NCBI GenBank assembly: GCA_934394595.1
Contig: CAKRRX010000037.1
Location: 1-22,994, forward strand
Direction: 5' to 3'
Length of the DNA: 22,994 bases
Source of the DNA: an uncultured Blautia sp.
GTDB lineage: Bacteria; Bacillota; Clostridia; Lachnospirales; Lachnospiraceae
Each line of letters begins with the position of its first letter. The stretch's first letter is position 1. Under the pieces are notes generated by a model. That model ran no database searches, was not told where the DNA came from, and worked only from the letters and a program-made list of their open reading frames with translations. The translations under genes and the position numbers were made by a program. This document shows positions 1-7,040 of the stretch, piece by piece.

Positions 1-1957
1 GCCCACAGGCGACCAGCCTCAGGCAATCGAGAAGCTGGTCAGGGGCTTTAAAGAAGGCAACCAGTTCGAGACTTTGCTGGGTGTCACCGGCTCCGGTAAG
101 ACCTTTACCATGGCCAATGTCATCGCCCGGTTAAATAAGCCGACTTTGATACTTGCGCACAATAAAACACTGGCAGCACAGCTGTACGGTGAGTTTAAGG
201 AATTCTTCCCTGAGAATGCGGTGGAATATTTTGTCTCCTATTACGATTACTATCAGCCGGAGGCTTATGTTCCCTCCTCCGATACCTATATTGCCAAAGA
301 CTCTGCCATCAATGATGAAATTGACAAGCTGCGCCTTTCCGCTACAGCTGCTATGTCCGAAAGAAAAGATGTGATCATTATCTCCTCTGTTTCCTGTATT
401 TACGGTCTGGGTTCTCCCCAGGAATTTCAGGATATGATGATTTCTCTGCGCCCCGGGATGACCAAGGACAGAGATGAAGTCATCAGGGAACTGATCGATA
501 TCCAATATACTCGCAATGAGATGGATTTTCACCGAAGCACTTTCCGGGTGCGGGGAGATACTCTGGAGATTTTTCCGGCAAACAGTTCTGATACCGCTAT
601 CCGTGTGGAATTTTTCGGAGATGAGATCGATCGTATTTCTGAAATTGACGTACTCACCGGCGAGATTAAGTGTCAGCTGGCTCATATCGGCATTTTTCCT
701 GCCTCCCATTATGTTGTACCTGCCGAACAGATCCAAAAAGCAGCCATTGCCATTGAAAAAGAGCTAAAAGAGCGGGTAGATTATTTCAAAAGCGAAGATA
801 AGCTGCTGGAAGCCCAGCGAATTTCCGAGCGTACCAATTTTGACATTGAAATGATGAAAGAAACCGGCTTCTGCTCTGGCATTGAGAACTATTCCCGTCA
901 TCTCTCCGGCCTTGAGCCCGGTCAGCCTCCTTATACCCTGCTGGACTACTTTGGGGATGACTTTCTTCTTATTATTGATGAGTCCCATAAGACCGTTCCT
1001 CAGGTAGGTGCCATGTATGCAGGAGATCAGAACCGCAAGCAGACTCTGGTGGACTACGGTTTCCGTCTGCCCTCAGCCAAGGACAACCGTCCCTTAAGCT
1101 TTGAGGAATTTGAGAACAAACTGGATCAGGTTCTGTTTGTATCTGCCACTCCGGGAGATTATGAATATGATCATGAGCTGCTCCGGGCAGAACAGATTAT
1201 CCGGCCTACCGGGCTTCTGGATCCCAGGGTGGAGGTACGCCCTGTAGAAGGCCAGATTGATGATCTGATTTCCGAAGTAAACAAAGAAACAGCGAAGAAA
1301 AACAAGATCCTGATCACTACCCTTACCAAAAGGATGGCAGAAGACCTGACCCAGTATATGAAAGATGTAGGAATCCGCGTCCGCTATCTTCATTCTGACA
1401 TTGACACCCTGGAGCGTGCGGAGATCATCCGAGACATGCGTCTGGACGTATTTGACGTTCTGGTAGGAATCAACCTTTTAAGAGAAGGACTTGACATTCC
1501 GGAGATCACGCTGGTTGCCATACTGGATGCAGACAAAGAGGGCTTCCTTCGTTCTGAAACATCACTGATCCAGACCATTGGCCGTGCGGCCCGAAACAGT
1601 GAAGGACATGTTATCATGTATGCTGATGTGATGACAGACTCTATGCGAAATGCCATTGAGGAGACAAACCGCCGCCGTGAGATCCAGGAAGCATATAATG
1701 AAGCCCATGGTATTACACCTACTACGATCAAAAAAGCTGTCCGTGATCTGATCGCAGTCTCCAAAGCAGTTGCCCAGACAGAAGTAAAACTGAAAAAAGA
1801 TCCGGAATCCATGAGCAAAAAAGAACTGAACGCCCTGATCTCCCAGCTTGAGAAGCAGATGAGGCAGGCTGCGGCAGACCTGAATTTCGAGCAGGCTGCA
1901 GAGCTTCGTGATAAAATGATCGAATTAAAGAAGAATCTAAATGACATGGAAAATTAA
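1..1957 (+). CDS. uvrB: UvrABC excision nuclease subunit B (5' end cut by window)
   Basis: UvrB is the damage-verifying helicase-like subunit of nucleotide excision repair. It is loaded by UvrA and recruits UvrC in the cytoplasm. The open frame runs from base 2 with no stop, so the gene starts before the window. 651 codons are visible and the family is about 660 residues, so only about ten residues are missing. Visible landmarks are the Walker A motif GVTGSGKT, the beta-hairpin stretch [20 protein letters not shown], the Walker B motif IIDESH, helicase motif V/VI stretches ([24 protein letters not shown]) and a C-terminal UVR domain ([20 protein letters not shown]) that contacts UvrC. A TTG at 74 lies in frame but is internal to the conserved N-terminus and is not the start. 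No frameshift was seen. No clear terminator follows. The uvrB call is near certain from many exact family motifs. Confidence 0.98.
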   Translation, partial: PTGDQPQAIEKLVRGFKEGNQFETLLGVTGSGKTFTMANVIARLNKPTLILAHNKTLAAQLYGEFKEFFPENAVEYFVSYYDYYQPEAYVPSSDTYIAKDSAINDEIDKLRLSATAAMSERKDVIIISSVSCIYGLGSPQEFQDMMISLRPGMTKDRDEVIRELIDIQYTRNEMDFHRSTFRVRGDTLEIFPANSSDTAIRVEFFGDEIDRISEIDVLTGEIKCQLAHIGIFPASHYVVPAEQIQKAAIAIEKELKERVDYFKSEDKLLEAQRISERTNFDIEMMKETGFCSGIENYSRHLSGLEPGQPPYTLLDYFGDDFLLIIDESHKTVPQVGAMYAGDQNRKQTLVDYGFRLPSAKDNRPLSFEEFENKLDQVLFVSATPGDYEYDHELLRAEQIIRPTGLLDPRVEVRPVEGQIDDLISEVNKETAKKNKILITTLTKRMAEDLTQYMKDVGIRVRYLHSDIDTLERAEIIRDMRLDVFDVLVGINLLREGLDIPEITLVAILDADKEGFLRSETSLIQTIGRAARNSEGHVIMYADVMTDSMRNAIEETNRRREIQEAYNEAHGITPTTIKKAVRDLIAVSKAVAQTEVKLKKDPESMSKKELNALISQLEKQMRQAAADLNFEQAAELRDKMIELKKNLNDMEN

Positions 1958-1970
1958 CTTTTGAAACATA

Positions 1971-1998
1971 TTGAAATCACTCATCCAGGTATTATAAT
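1971..1998 (+). promoter_or_regulatory. Candidate sigma-A promoter for the secreted LRR protein gene
   Basis: A -35 box TTGAAA (1971-1976) and a perfect -10 box TATAAT (1993-1998) are separated by 16 bases, 14 bases after the uvrB stop. Transcription would begin near 2005, giving a leader of about 65 bases to the ATG at 2072. A second TATAAT at 2044-2049 has no good -35 partner. Called from consensus match only. Confidence 0.6.
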
Positions 1999-2071
1999 AA
2001 AGCTGTAAATCTATCACCTGTCAGTAACATTTTTTGTTTCTGATATAATTCTAATCAACAAGGAGAGACGT

Positions 2072-4621
2072 ATGAAAAGAACAAACCATCTATCATCTGT
2101 TTTGCGACTGCTGTTCTGCAGTCTGTTTTTTCTGTGTCTGACCATGTGTATCCATCCGGTCAGCACATTTGCACTTACCCCGGCTGCACAGGACAACCTC
2201 AGCGTCAACCTGCGCAGGTCCTCAGATCTGATTTCTACTTCCGATGGCTATATGCGGGTTTTCCATAAGACCAATTCCGTAGGGATCGAATATTACAATA
2301 GCAGCCTTCAGATAACAGGACGTAAGGAAATTGCCATGGAGCTTCCTCTCTGGGGCGGTTTTTATGCAGGTTCTGACGGGTATTATCTTATTGAAGGCCA
2401 GAATAATACTGCTGAAGACAACTCTGCAGAAGTAATCCGTGTCATCCGCTATGACACTAACTGGAAACGAAGCGGAGCCGCTTCCATCACCAGCAATCCG
2501 GATCTTTTTGGCGGCCAGGTTCGTTATCCTTTTCATTACGGCTGTGTGGAAGTCACGGAAAACAATGGAAAGCTCTTTATCGTTACCGGTCATGAGGGAT
2601 ATGTAGACCCATCAGTAGGACAGGGACATCAGGGATTTCTTATGATCCAGGTGGATCCATCTTCTATGACTGGAAAGATCGTCTCATGCGATCTGTGGCA
2701 CTCCTTCTCCCAGTACATCAAATCCAAAGATACCTATCTGTATGTACTGGAACAAAGCGAAGGTTCTCGCTGCACCAAGCTTACCAGATATGACAATTCT
2801 ACTTTGGAAAGAAAAACAATCGAATTATTCCCTTATGGCGGTTCCCGTACATCTGTCTGGGCACTTCCCTGCTATGCAAGTGTAGATGGTATGGCGGTTT
2901 CTTCTGATCATATACTGTGTATCGGTACTTCCATAGATCAGTCCAAGTACGATCAGGTTACTTCAGAAACACCTCACAATCTTTACCTTACCGTTACTCC
3001 CATGTCTGACTTTTCCAAGGAGGCCACTGTCACCAGACAGCTTACCAGCTATACAGGCGGTGGAAAAGGGTTTATGGGAGTAAAGATCACCAAGATCACA
3101 GATAACCGTTTTATGATTTCCTGGGAAGAGTATGACCCCAATACAGAGGAATCTGAATCCAAATATACAGATGACGACAACCTCTCTTCCAGCACCCTCC
3201 ATTATCTTTTTGTTGATGGAAAAGGAAATAGCCTCAGCAGGGAATTTACCACAGCAGCCCCTGTTTCAGACTGTCAGCCGGTAGTAAAGGACTCCAAAAT
3301 CGTTTACTATGCATCCGATATGAACACCTTAAACTTTTACTCCATTGATTCCAACAACGGCGCGTCTTCAAAAAAGACCTACCGGATTGCCGGAGAAAAT
3401 GCTACCTGGGATTTCAAAAACGGAACCCTTACTATTTCCGGACAGGGAGCCCTTTCTCTTTCAGAAGATGACCATCACCGTTTCCCAGTCTCTTCTACTC
3501 AGAATGGATTCGTTTTTTCCAATAGTACCTCATGGAAAGCGATCAAAAATCAGGTCAAAAAGGTTGTAATAAAATCCGGAATCACCAGCATTTCAGACAA
3601 TGCTTTCAACGGTCTTCCAAATCTGGAGGAAGTAGAAATCGAAAGGGGTGTACAAAAGATCGGCAAAGAGGCCTTTGCCTACTGTAGGAATTTGAACAAA
3701 GTGATCATTCCATCCAGTGTGAACTCCATCGGAGAGGATATTGTATGGATTGGTTCCTACTGGTACAGCGGTGATCACGTAAACTATGCAGCCATTTATG
3801 CGCCTTACGATTCTTATGCCATTACTTACGCCAAAAAGAATAGTCTTCGCTATGCCTGCGACATTTCTGCTGCAAAAGTAACCGGAATTCAGAAAAGCTA
3901 TACCTACACCGGATCCTCTATCAAGCCCAAAACAACCGTCACTCTTGGTAAGCAGAAGCTGACTTCCGGTTCTGACTATAAGGTCACTTACAGCAATAAC
4001 AAAAAAGCAGGGACCGCCACAGTCAAGATCACGGGAATCAACAATTACTATGGAACTATTTCCGTTACTTTCCAGATTGTATCCAAATCCACAGACAAGC
4101 CTCAGAATACAGCTGTACGCACCTTCAGTGATGCTCACAATGTTTACACAGTAAATAAAACCGGTTCCACTGTTACCTTAAAGAAAACCCGTTCCCGCAA
4201 TATTGTGACTGCCACCATTCCTTCTAAGGTGAAAGCAAATGGAAAAACCTACAAGGTCACCGCAATTGGCTACGGTGCTTTCAAAAACTGCCGGAAACTG
4301 AAGCAGGTAACCATTCCCGGAAATATTTACACCATCGGTTCTGGTGCTTTCCAGGGATGCAGTTCCCTTCGCACCCTGAAGATCGGTTCCAGAGTCTCTA
4401 CTATTGGAGCAAAAGCTTTTTATGACTGTAAGTCACTGACCTCTGTCACCATTTCCTCCAAGAAGCTTACTTCCGGTAATACAGGAAAGAATGCCTTCAC
4501 AAAAGCCGGACGGAATAATTACAGAAAACTGAGAGTCCGCGTTCCAAAGAGCAAGCTCTCCACTTACAAAAAACTCCTGAAGAGCAAGGGACTTTCTTCT
4601 AAAGCCAAAATCACAAAATAA
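2072..4621 (+). CDS. Secreted BspA-like leucine-rich-repeat protein
   Basis: 849-residue exported protein of unknown binding target. Residues 1-34 form a Sec signal peptide (positive start, long hydrophobic core, likely cut after STFA). Residues about 35-430 are a beta-rich region without a recognised motif, with repeated Y-x-L/I strands that suggest a propeller-like fold. At about 440-465 comes the 'ATWDF..GTLTISGQGAL' element typical of BspA-type proteins. A first LRR_5-type block (about 495-565: ISDNAFNGLPNLEEVEI, IGKEAFAYCRNLNKVIIP) follows. Then comes an Ig-like module (about 600-671, with GTATVKITGINNYYGT), and then a second LRR block (about 728-803: IGYGAFKNCRKLKQVTIP and two more units). 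The C-terminus is lysine-rich, with no LPXTG motif and no membrane helix, so it is probably released or held by charge. The start is set by the AGGAGAG site at 2061-2067. Family knowledge suggests a role in adhesion or binding; this is inference. Confidence 0.85.
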   Translation: MKRTNHLSSVLRLLFCSLFFLCLTMCIHPVSTFALTPAAQDNLSVNLRRSSDLISTSDGYMRVFHKTNSVGIEYYNSSLQITGRKEIAMELPLWGGFYAGSDGYYLIEGQNNTAEDNSAEVIRVIRYDTNWKRSGAASITSNPDLFGGQVRYPFHYGCVEVTENNGKLFIVTGHEGYVDPSVGQGHQGFLMIQVDPSSMTGKIVSCDLWHSFSQYIKSKDTYLYVLEQSEGSRCTKLTRYDNSTLERKTIELFPYGGSRTSVWALPCYASVDGMAVSSDHILCIGTSIDQSKYDQVTSETPHNLYLTVTPMSDFSKEATVTRQLTSYTGGGKGFMGVKITKITDNRFMISWEEYDPNTEESESKYTDDDNLSSSTLHYLFVDGKGNSLSREFTTAAPVSDCQPVVKDSKIVYYASDMNTLNFYSIDSNNGASSKKTYRIAGENATWDFKNGTLTISGQGALSLSEDDHHRFPVSSTQNGFVFSNSTSWKAIKNQVKKVVIKSGITSISDNAFNGLPNLEEVEIERGVQKIGKEAFAYCRNLNKVIIPSSVNSIGEDIVWIGSYWYSGDHVNYAAIYAPYDSYAITYAKKNSLRYACDISAAKVTGIQKSYTYTGSSIKPKTTVTLGKQKLTSGSDYKVTYSNNKKAGTATVKITGINNYYGTISVTFQIVSKSTDKPQNTAVRTFSDAHNVYTVNKTGSTVTLKKTRSRNIVTATIPSKVKANGKTYKVTAIGYGAFKNCRKLKQVTIPGNIYTIGSGAFQGCSSLRTLKIGSRVSTIGAKAFYDCKSLTSVTISSKKLTSGNTGKNAFTKAGRNNYRKLRVRVPKSKLSTYKKLLKSKGLSSKAKITK

Positions 4622-4633
4622 CAGGATTTCCCC

Positions 4634-4662
4634 TTGCATTCCACTACCAAATATGCTATACT
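4634..4662 (+). promoter_or_regulatory. Sigma-A promoter of queT
   Basis: TTGCAT (4634-4639) and TATACT (4657-4662) are separated by exactly 17 bases. The start point would be near 4669, so queT has a leader of about 200 bases. The same TTGCAT/17-base layout recurs at sstT. Confidence 0.65.
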
Positions 4663-4668
4663 CATGCC

Positions 4669-4860
4669 CGTTGAAAAGCCCGTAAAAATAAGGTCTTAAG
4701 CGGCTTTTCCGCCGATTCCCGGCGTAGGCCATATGCCTTCCGGTATATGCCTCCGCGGCATTCGTCAAATGTCCATGCAAGCATGGCCGCTTGACCAAAA
4801 GCCGCGCGAAAATGAATCGAGTGTTCGTGACCTTCCACTCGTAAAACAAAACTAGAGGAG
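4669..4860 (+). ncRNA. Structured 5' leader of queT; candidate cis-regulatory RNA
   Basis: Almost every base between the promoter and the queT ribosome binding site can be placed in stems. P1 pairs GCGGCTTTT (4700-4708) with AAAAGCCGC (4797-4805). It closes a junction holding P2 (CGCCG 4710-4714 with CGGCG 4720-4724), P3 (4727-4737 with 4742-4751, 10 pairs and one bulged C) and P4 (GTCAA 4764-4768 with TTGAC 4791-4795, with an inner CCATG/CATGG hairpin at 4773-4786). CGCGGC (4754-4759) can instead pair with GCCGCG (4801-4806), breaking P1. A separate hairpin P5 (CGAGTG 4818-4823, CACTCG 4836-4841) stands before the ribosome binding site. No hairpin here is followed by a U run, so control of translation would be more likely than termination. 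It does not match the preQ1-I consensus I know. It could also be a structured dispersed repeat. Confidence 0.5.
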
Positions 4861-4870
4861 AAAAAAGAAT

Positions 4871-5371
4871 ATGAAGAACAAGAGTACCCTGTTTCTGGTG
4901 CAGGCAGCGCTGATCGCAGCTGTCTATGTTGTATTGACACTGGTGTTCGCACCGTTTAGCTATGGAGAGATCCAGGTTCGAATTTCCGAAGCCCTGACCA
5001 TTCTTCCATTTTTCACACCAGCTGCCATTCCTGGCCTTTTTGTAGGCTGCATCCTTGCCAATCTCCTTGGCGGTGCTATCCCTCTGGATATTGCATTCGG
5101 AAGTATTGCCACCCTCATTGGAGCTGTATTCACCTACAAGCTTAGAGGCAGCAGCAAATGGCTTGCACCTGTTCCACCGATCGTAGCAAACGCAGTTCTG
5201 GTTCCATTCGTACTTCGCTATGGGTATGGAACTAATCTTCCCATTCCGCTTATGATGCTTACCGTAGGCGCCGGAGAGGTTATTTCCTGTGGAATCTTTG
5301 GAATGGTGCTTCTCACCGCACTTTCCAAATACAAGAATACTCTTTTTGGCAGACAGGCAGCTGCCAAATAA
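4871..5371 (+). CDS. queT: QueT-family queuosine-precursor (preQ1) transporter, ECF S component
   Basis: 166-residue, very hydrophobic protein with about five membrane helices, of the QueT/COG4708 family. By family knowledge it is the substrate-binding (S) subunit of an energy-coupling-factor transporter that salvages a queuosine precursor such as preQ1 for tRNA modification. Recognisable features are the N-terminal helix (LVQAALIAAVYVVLTLVFAPFSYG), then IQVRISEALTILPFF and GLFVGCILANLLGG, and a C-terminal helix with GAGEVISCGIFGM. The start ATG lies 10 bases after AGGAG (4856-4860). The shared EcfA/EcfT energizing module is not in the window, as is usual for group II ECF systems. It is transcribed alone, from its own promoter to a strong terminator. 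The long structured leader suggests regulation by a ligand, but which ligand cannot be read from the sequence. Confidence 0.9.
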   Translation: MKNKSTLFLVQAALIAAVYVVLTLVFAPFSYGEIQVRISEALTILPFFTPAAIPGLFVGCILANLLGGAIPLDIAFGSIATLIGAVFTYKLRGSSKWLAPVPPIVANAVLVPFVLRYGYGTNLPIPLMMLTVGAGEVISCGIFGMVLLTALSKYKNTLFGRQAAAK

Positions 5372-5395
5372 AACAAAAGCTTAGAGCGTGTAGCT

Positions 5396-5447
5396 AAAAG
5401 GCCGTTTCCCGGTAATATCGTTTTTCGGGAAACGGCCTTTTTTATTT
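5396..5447 (+). terminator. Intrinsic terminator after queT
   Basis: A perfect 15-base-pair stem is formed by AAAGGCCGTTTCCCG (5397-5411) and CGGGAAACGGCCTTT (5426-5440), with a 14-base loop and a following T-rich tract (TTTATTTC). It starts about 25 bases after the queT stop. Confidence 0.92.
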
Positions 5448-5537
5448 CTACAGTACAAACCTTCTCTGCTGCAAATAAATATAAATCCATCTACAACGCA
5501 AAAGCAAAATTTATAATTGGAAATTTTGATATATACC

Positions 5538-5566
5538 TTGCATTCTCCATATTTATCCTTTATAAT
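5538..5566 (+). promoter_or_regulatory. Sigma-A promoter of sstT
   Basis: TTGCAT (5538-5543) and a perfect TATAAT (5561-5566) are separated by 17 bases. The start point would be near 5573, with a leader of about 43 bases. The rest of the 5372-5615 gap holds only the upstream terminator and AT-rich sequence. Confidence 0.7.
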
Positions 5567-5615
5567 TGCCGTGTTAATTTTTTATCATATTAAAGCGGAA
5601 AAGGAGAAGAGAAAC

Positions 5616-6839
5616 ATGAAAACTTTATGGAACAAATGGATCGGAATTGCCCTTGTAAAGCGAATCCTGATTGGACTCATCCTAGGTGCAGTCCTGGGAG
5701 TAGCTGTCCCTGGTGCTACCGGTATTTCCATTCTTGGGGATGTATTTGTGGGCGCTCTGAAAGCCATTGCACCCCTTCTTGTATTTTTCCTTGTAATTGC
5801 ATCCTTATGCAATGCTGGAAAATCCCACGGCGGTGTCATTAAGACCGTTATCATCCTTTATATGTTCAGCACTGTACTGGCCGCTGTGATCGCAGTGTTT
5901 GCCAGCATGATTTTCCCGGTACAGATGACACTGACTAATGCAGCTGCTGATGCCACAGCTCCCCAGGGGATTGTGGAAGTATTAAATAATCTCCTGATGA
6001 ATGTGGTTGCAAACCCGGTTTCTTCCCTTGTAAATGCCAATTACGTAGGTATTCTTACCTGGGCGATCTTACTTGGTCTTGGACTTCGTGCTGCAGCCGA
6101 CAGCACAAAGAAAATCCTTGCCGACATTGCAGACGGAATTTCCACAGTAGTAACCTGGATCATCAATCTTGCTCCTTTTGGAATCTTCGGTCTGGTATTT
6201 AACACCGTATCCACCAATGGTCTGGATATTTTTACCACCTATGGAAAGCTTTTGCTTCTGCTGGTGGGATGCATGCTTTTTATCTATTTTGTAACCAACC
6301 CACTTCTGGTTTACTGGTGTATCCGTCAGAATCCCTATCCACTGATCTTTCACTGCCTGAAAAAAAGTGCCATCACTGCGTTCTTCACCAGAAGCTCTGC
6401 TGCCAATATTCCGGTAAATATGAAAACCTGTGAGGAAATGGGGCTGGACCGTGACACTTATTCAGTAACCATTCCCCTTGGCGCTACCATCAACATGGAC
6501 GGAGCCGCTATCACTATCACTGTAATGACTATGGCCACTGCTTTCACACTTGGAATCCATGTAGATATCCCGACTGCCATTATCCTCAGCCTTCTGGCTG
6601 CATTATCTGCGTGTGGAGCTTCCGGTGTTGCCGGTGGATCTCTTCTGCTGATCCCAATGGCCTGCTCTTTATTTGGAATTTCCGATGACATTTCCATGCA
6701 GGTAGTTGCAGTTGGTTTCATCATTGGCGTTGTCCAGGACTCTGTGGAAACTGCCCTGAACTCCTCTTCAGACCTTCTTCTTTCCGCTTCTGCCGAATTC
6801 CGTCAGTGGAGATTAAATGGCAAACAAATCAAATTCTAA
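5616..6839 (+). CDS. sstT: Serine/threonine:Na+ symporter SstT
   Basis: 407-residue integral membrane protein of the dicarboxylate/amino acid:cation symporter family, SstT branch, importing serine and threonine with sodium. Landmarks are the N-terminal helices with ILIGLILGAVLGV, the serine-rich re-entrant loop FFTRSSAANIPVNM (about 256-269), the GATINMDGAAI motif (about 289-299) that contributes to sodium and substrate binding, and a second hairpin loop with SACGASGVAGGS. Its length fits the E. coli protein (about 414). The frame is open upstream to 5517, but the ATG at 5616 follows AAGGAG (5601-5606) by 9 bases and lies downstream of the promoter. The upstream start at 5517 would precede the promoter's start point, so 5616 is preferred. 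The gene stands alone, and no clear terminator follows. Confidence 0.93.
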   Translation: MKTLWNKWIGIALVKRILIGLILGAVLGVAVPGATGISILGDVFVGALKAIAPLLVFFLVIASLCNAGKSHGGVIKTVIILYMFSTVLAAVIAVFASMIFPVQMTLTNAAADATAPQGIVEVLNNLLMNVVANPVSSLVNANYVGILTWAILLGLGLRAAADSTKKILADIADGISTVVTWIINLAPFGIFGLVFNTVSTNGLDIFTTYGKLLLLLVGCMLFIYFVTNPLLVYWCIRQNPYPLIFHCLKKSAITAFFTRSSAANIPVNMKTCEEMGLDRDTYSVTIPLGATINMDGAAITITVMTMATAFTLGIHVDIPTAIILSLLAALSACGASGVAGGSLLLIPMACSLFGISDDISMQVVAVGFIIGVVQDSVETALNSSSDLLLSASAEFRQWRLNGKQIKF

Positions 6840-6936
6840 TGTAGAAAATTAGAGCGTGTTTGAAAAAGGCTTCCTGGACGATTATTTGCTCTCTCCTTTC
6901 CGCAATTATTTGATACTTAAAAGCAACTATCTGCAA

Positions 6937-6964
6937 GTGCATTTTCTCCCGTTCATGTTATACT
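6937..6964 (+). promoter_or_regulatory. Weak candidate promoter of the GH2 gene
   Basis: GTGCAT (6937-6942) and TATACT (6959-6964) are 16 bases apart. The -35 box is poor, so expression may need help or the call may be wrong. The start point would be near 6971, just before the inverted repeat at 6980-7007. Confidence 0.4.
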
Positions 6965-6979
6965 AAGGCTAAGATGATA

Positions 6980-7007
6980 TCAGGGGCAAAAGGTATTTTA
7001 CCCCTGA
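6980..7007 (+). promoter_or_regulatory. Inverted repeat in the GH2 leader (operator or RNA hairpin)
   Basis: TCAGGGG (6980-6986) and CCCCTGA (7001-7007) are perfect inverted arms around a 14-base loop, about 10 bases after the presumed start point and 21 bases before the ribosome binding site AGGAGG (7028-7033). It has no T run, so it is not an intrinsic terminator. It could be a repressor site or a leader hairpin. Confidence 0.4.
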
Positions 7008-7040
7008 CAAATAATCCGGTATATAACAGGAGGTTTTTAC

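Noticed and set aside
4669..4870. Classical preQ1-I riboswitch
   Set aside because: The short hairpin with an A-rich tail pairing back into the loop, as in the preQ1-I consensus, is not found; the leader is far larger and branched.
4433..4952. Two - strand open frames overlapping the queT leader
   Set aside because: They run across the LRR gene end, the leader and queT; the open frame is explained by GC-rich palindromes and there is no motif or ribosome site.
5517..5615. Upstream start for sstT
   Set aside because: It would start before the promoter's start point; the ATG at 5616 has a well-spaced AAGGAG and fits the family length.
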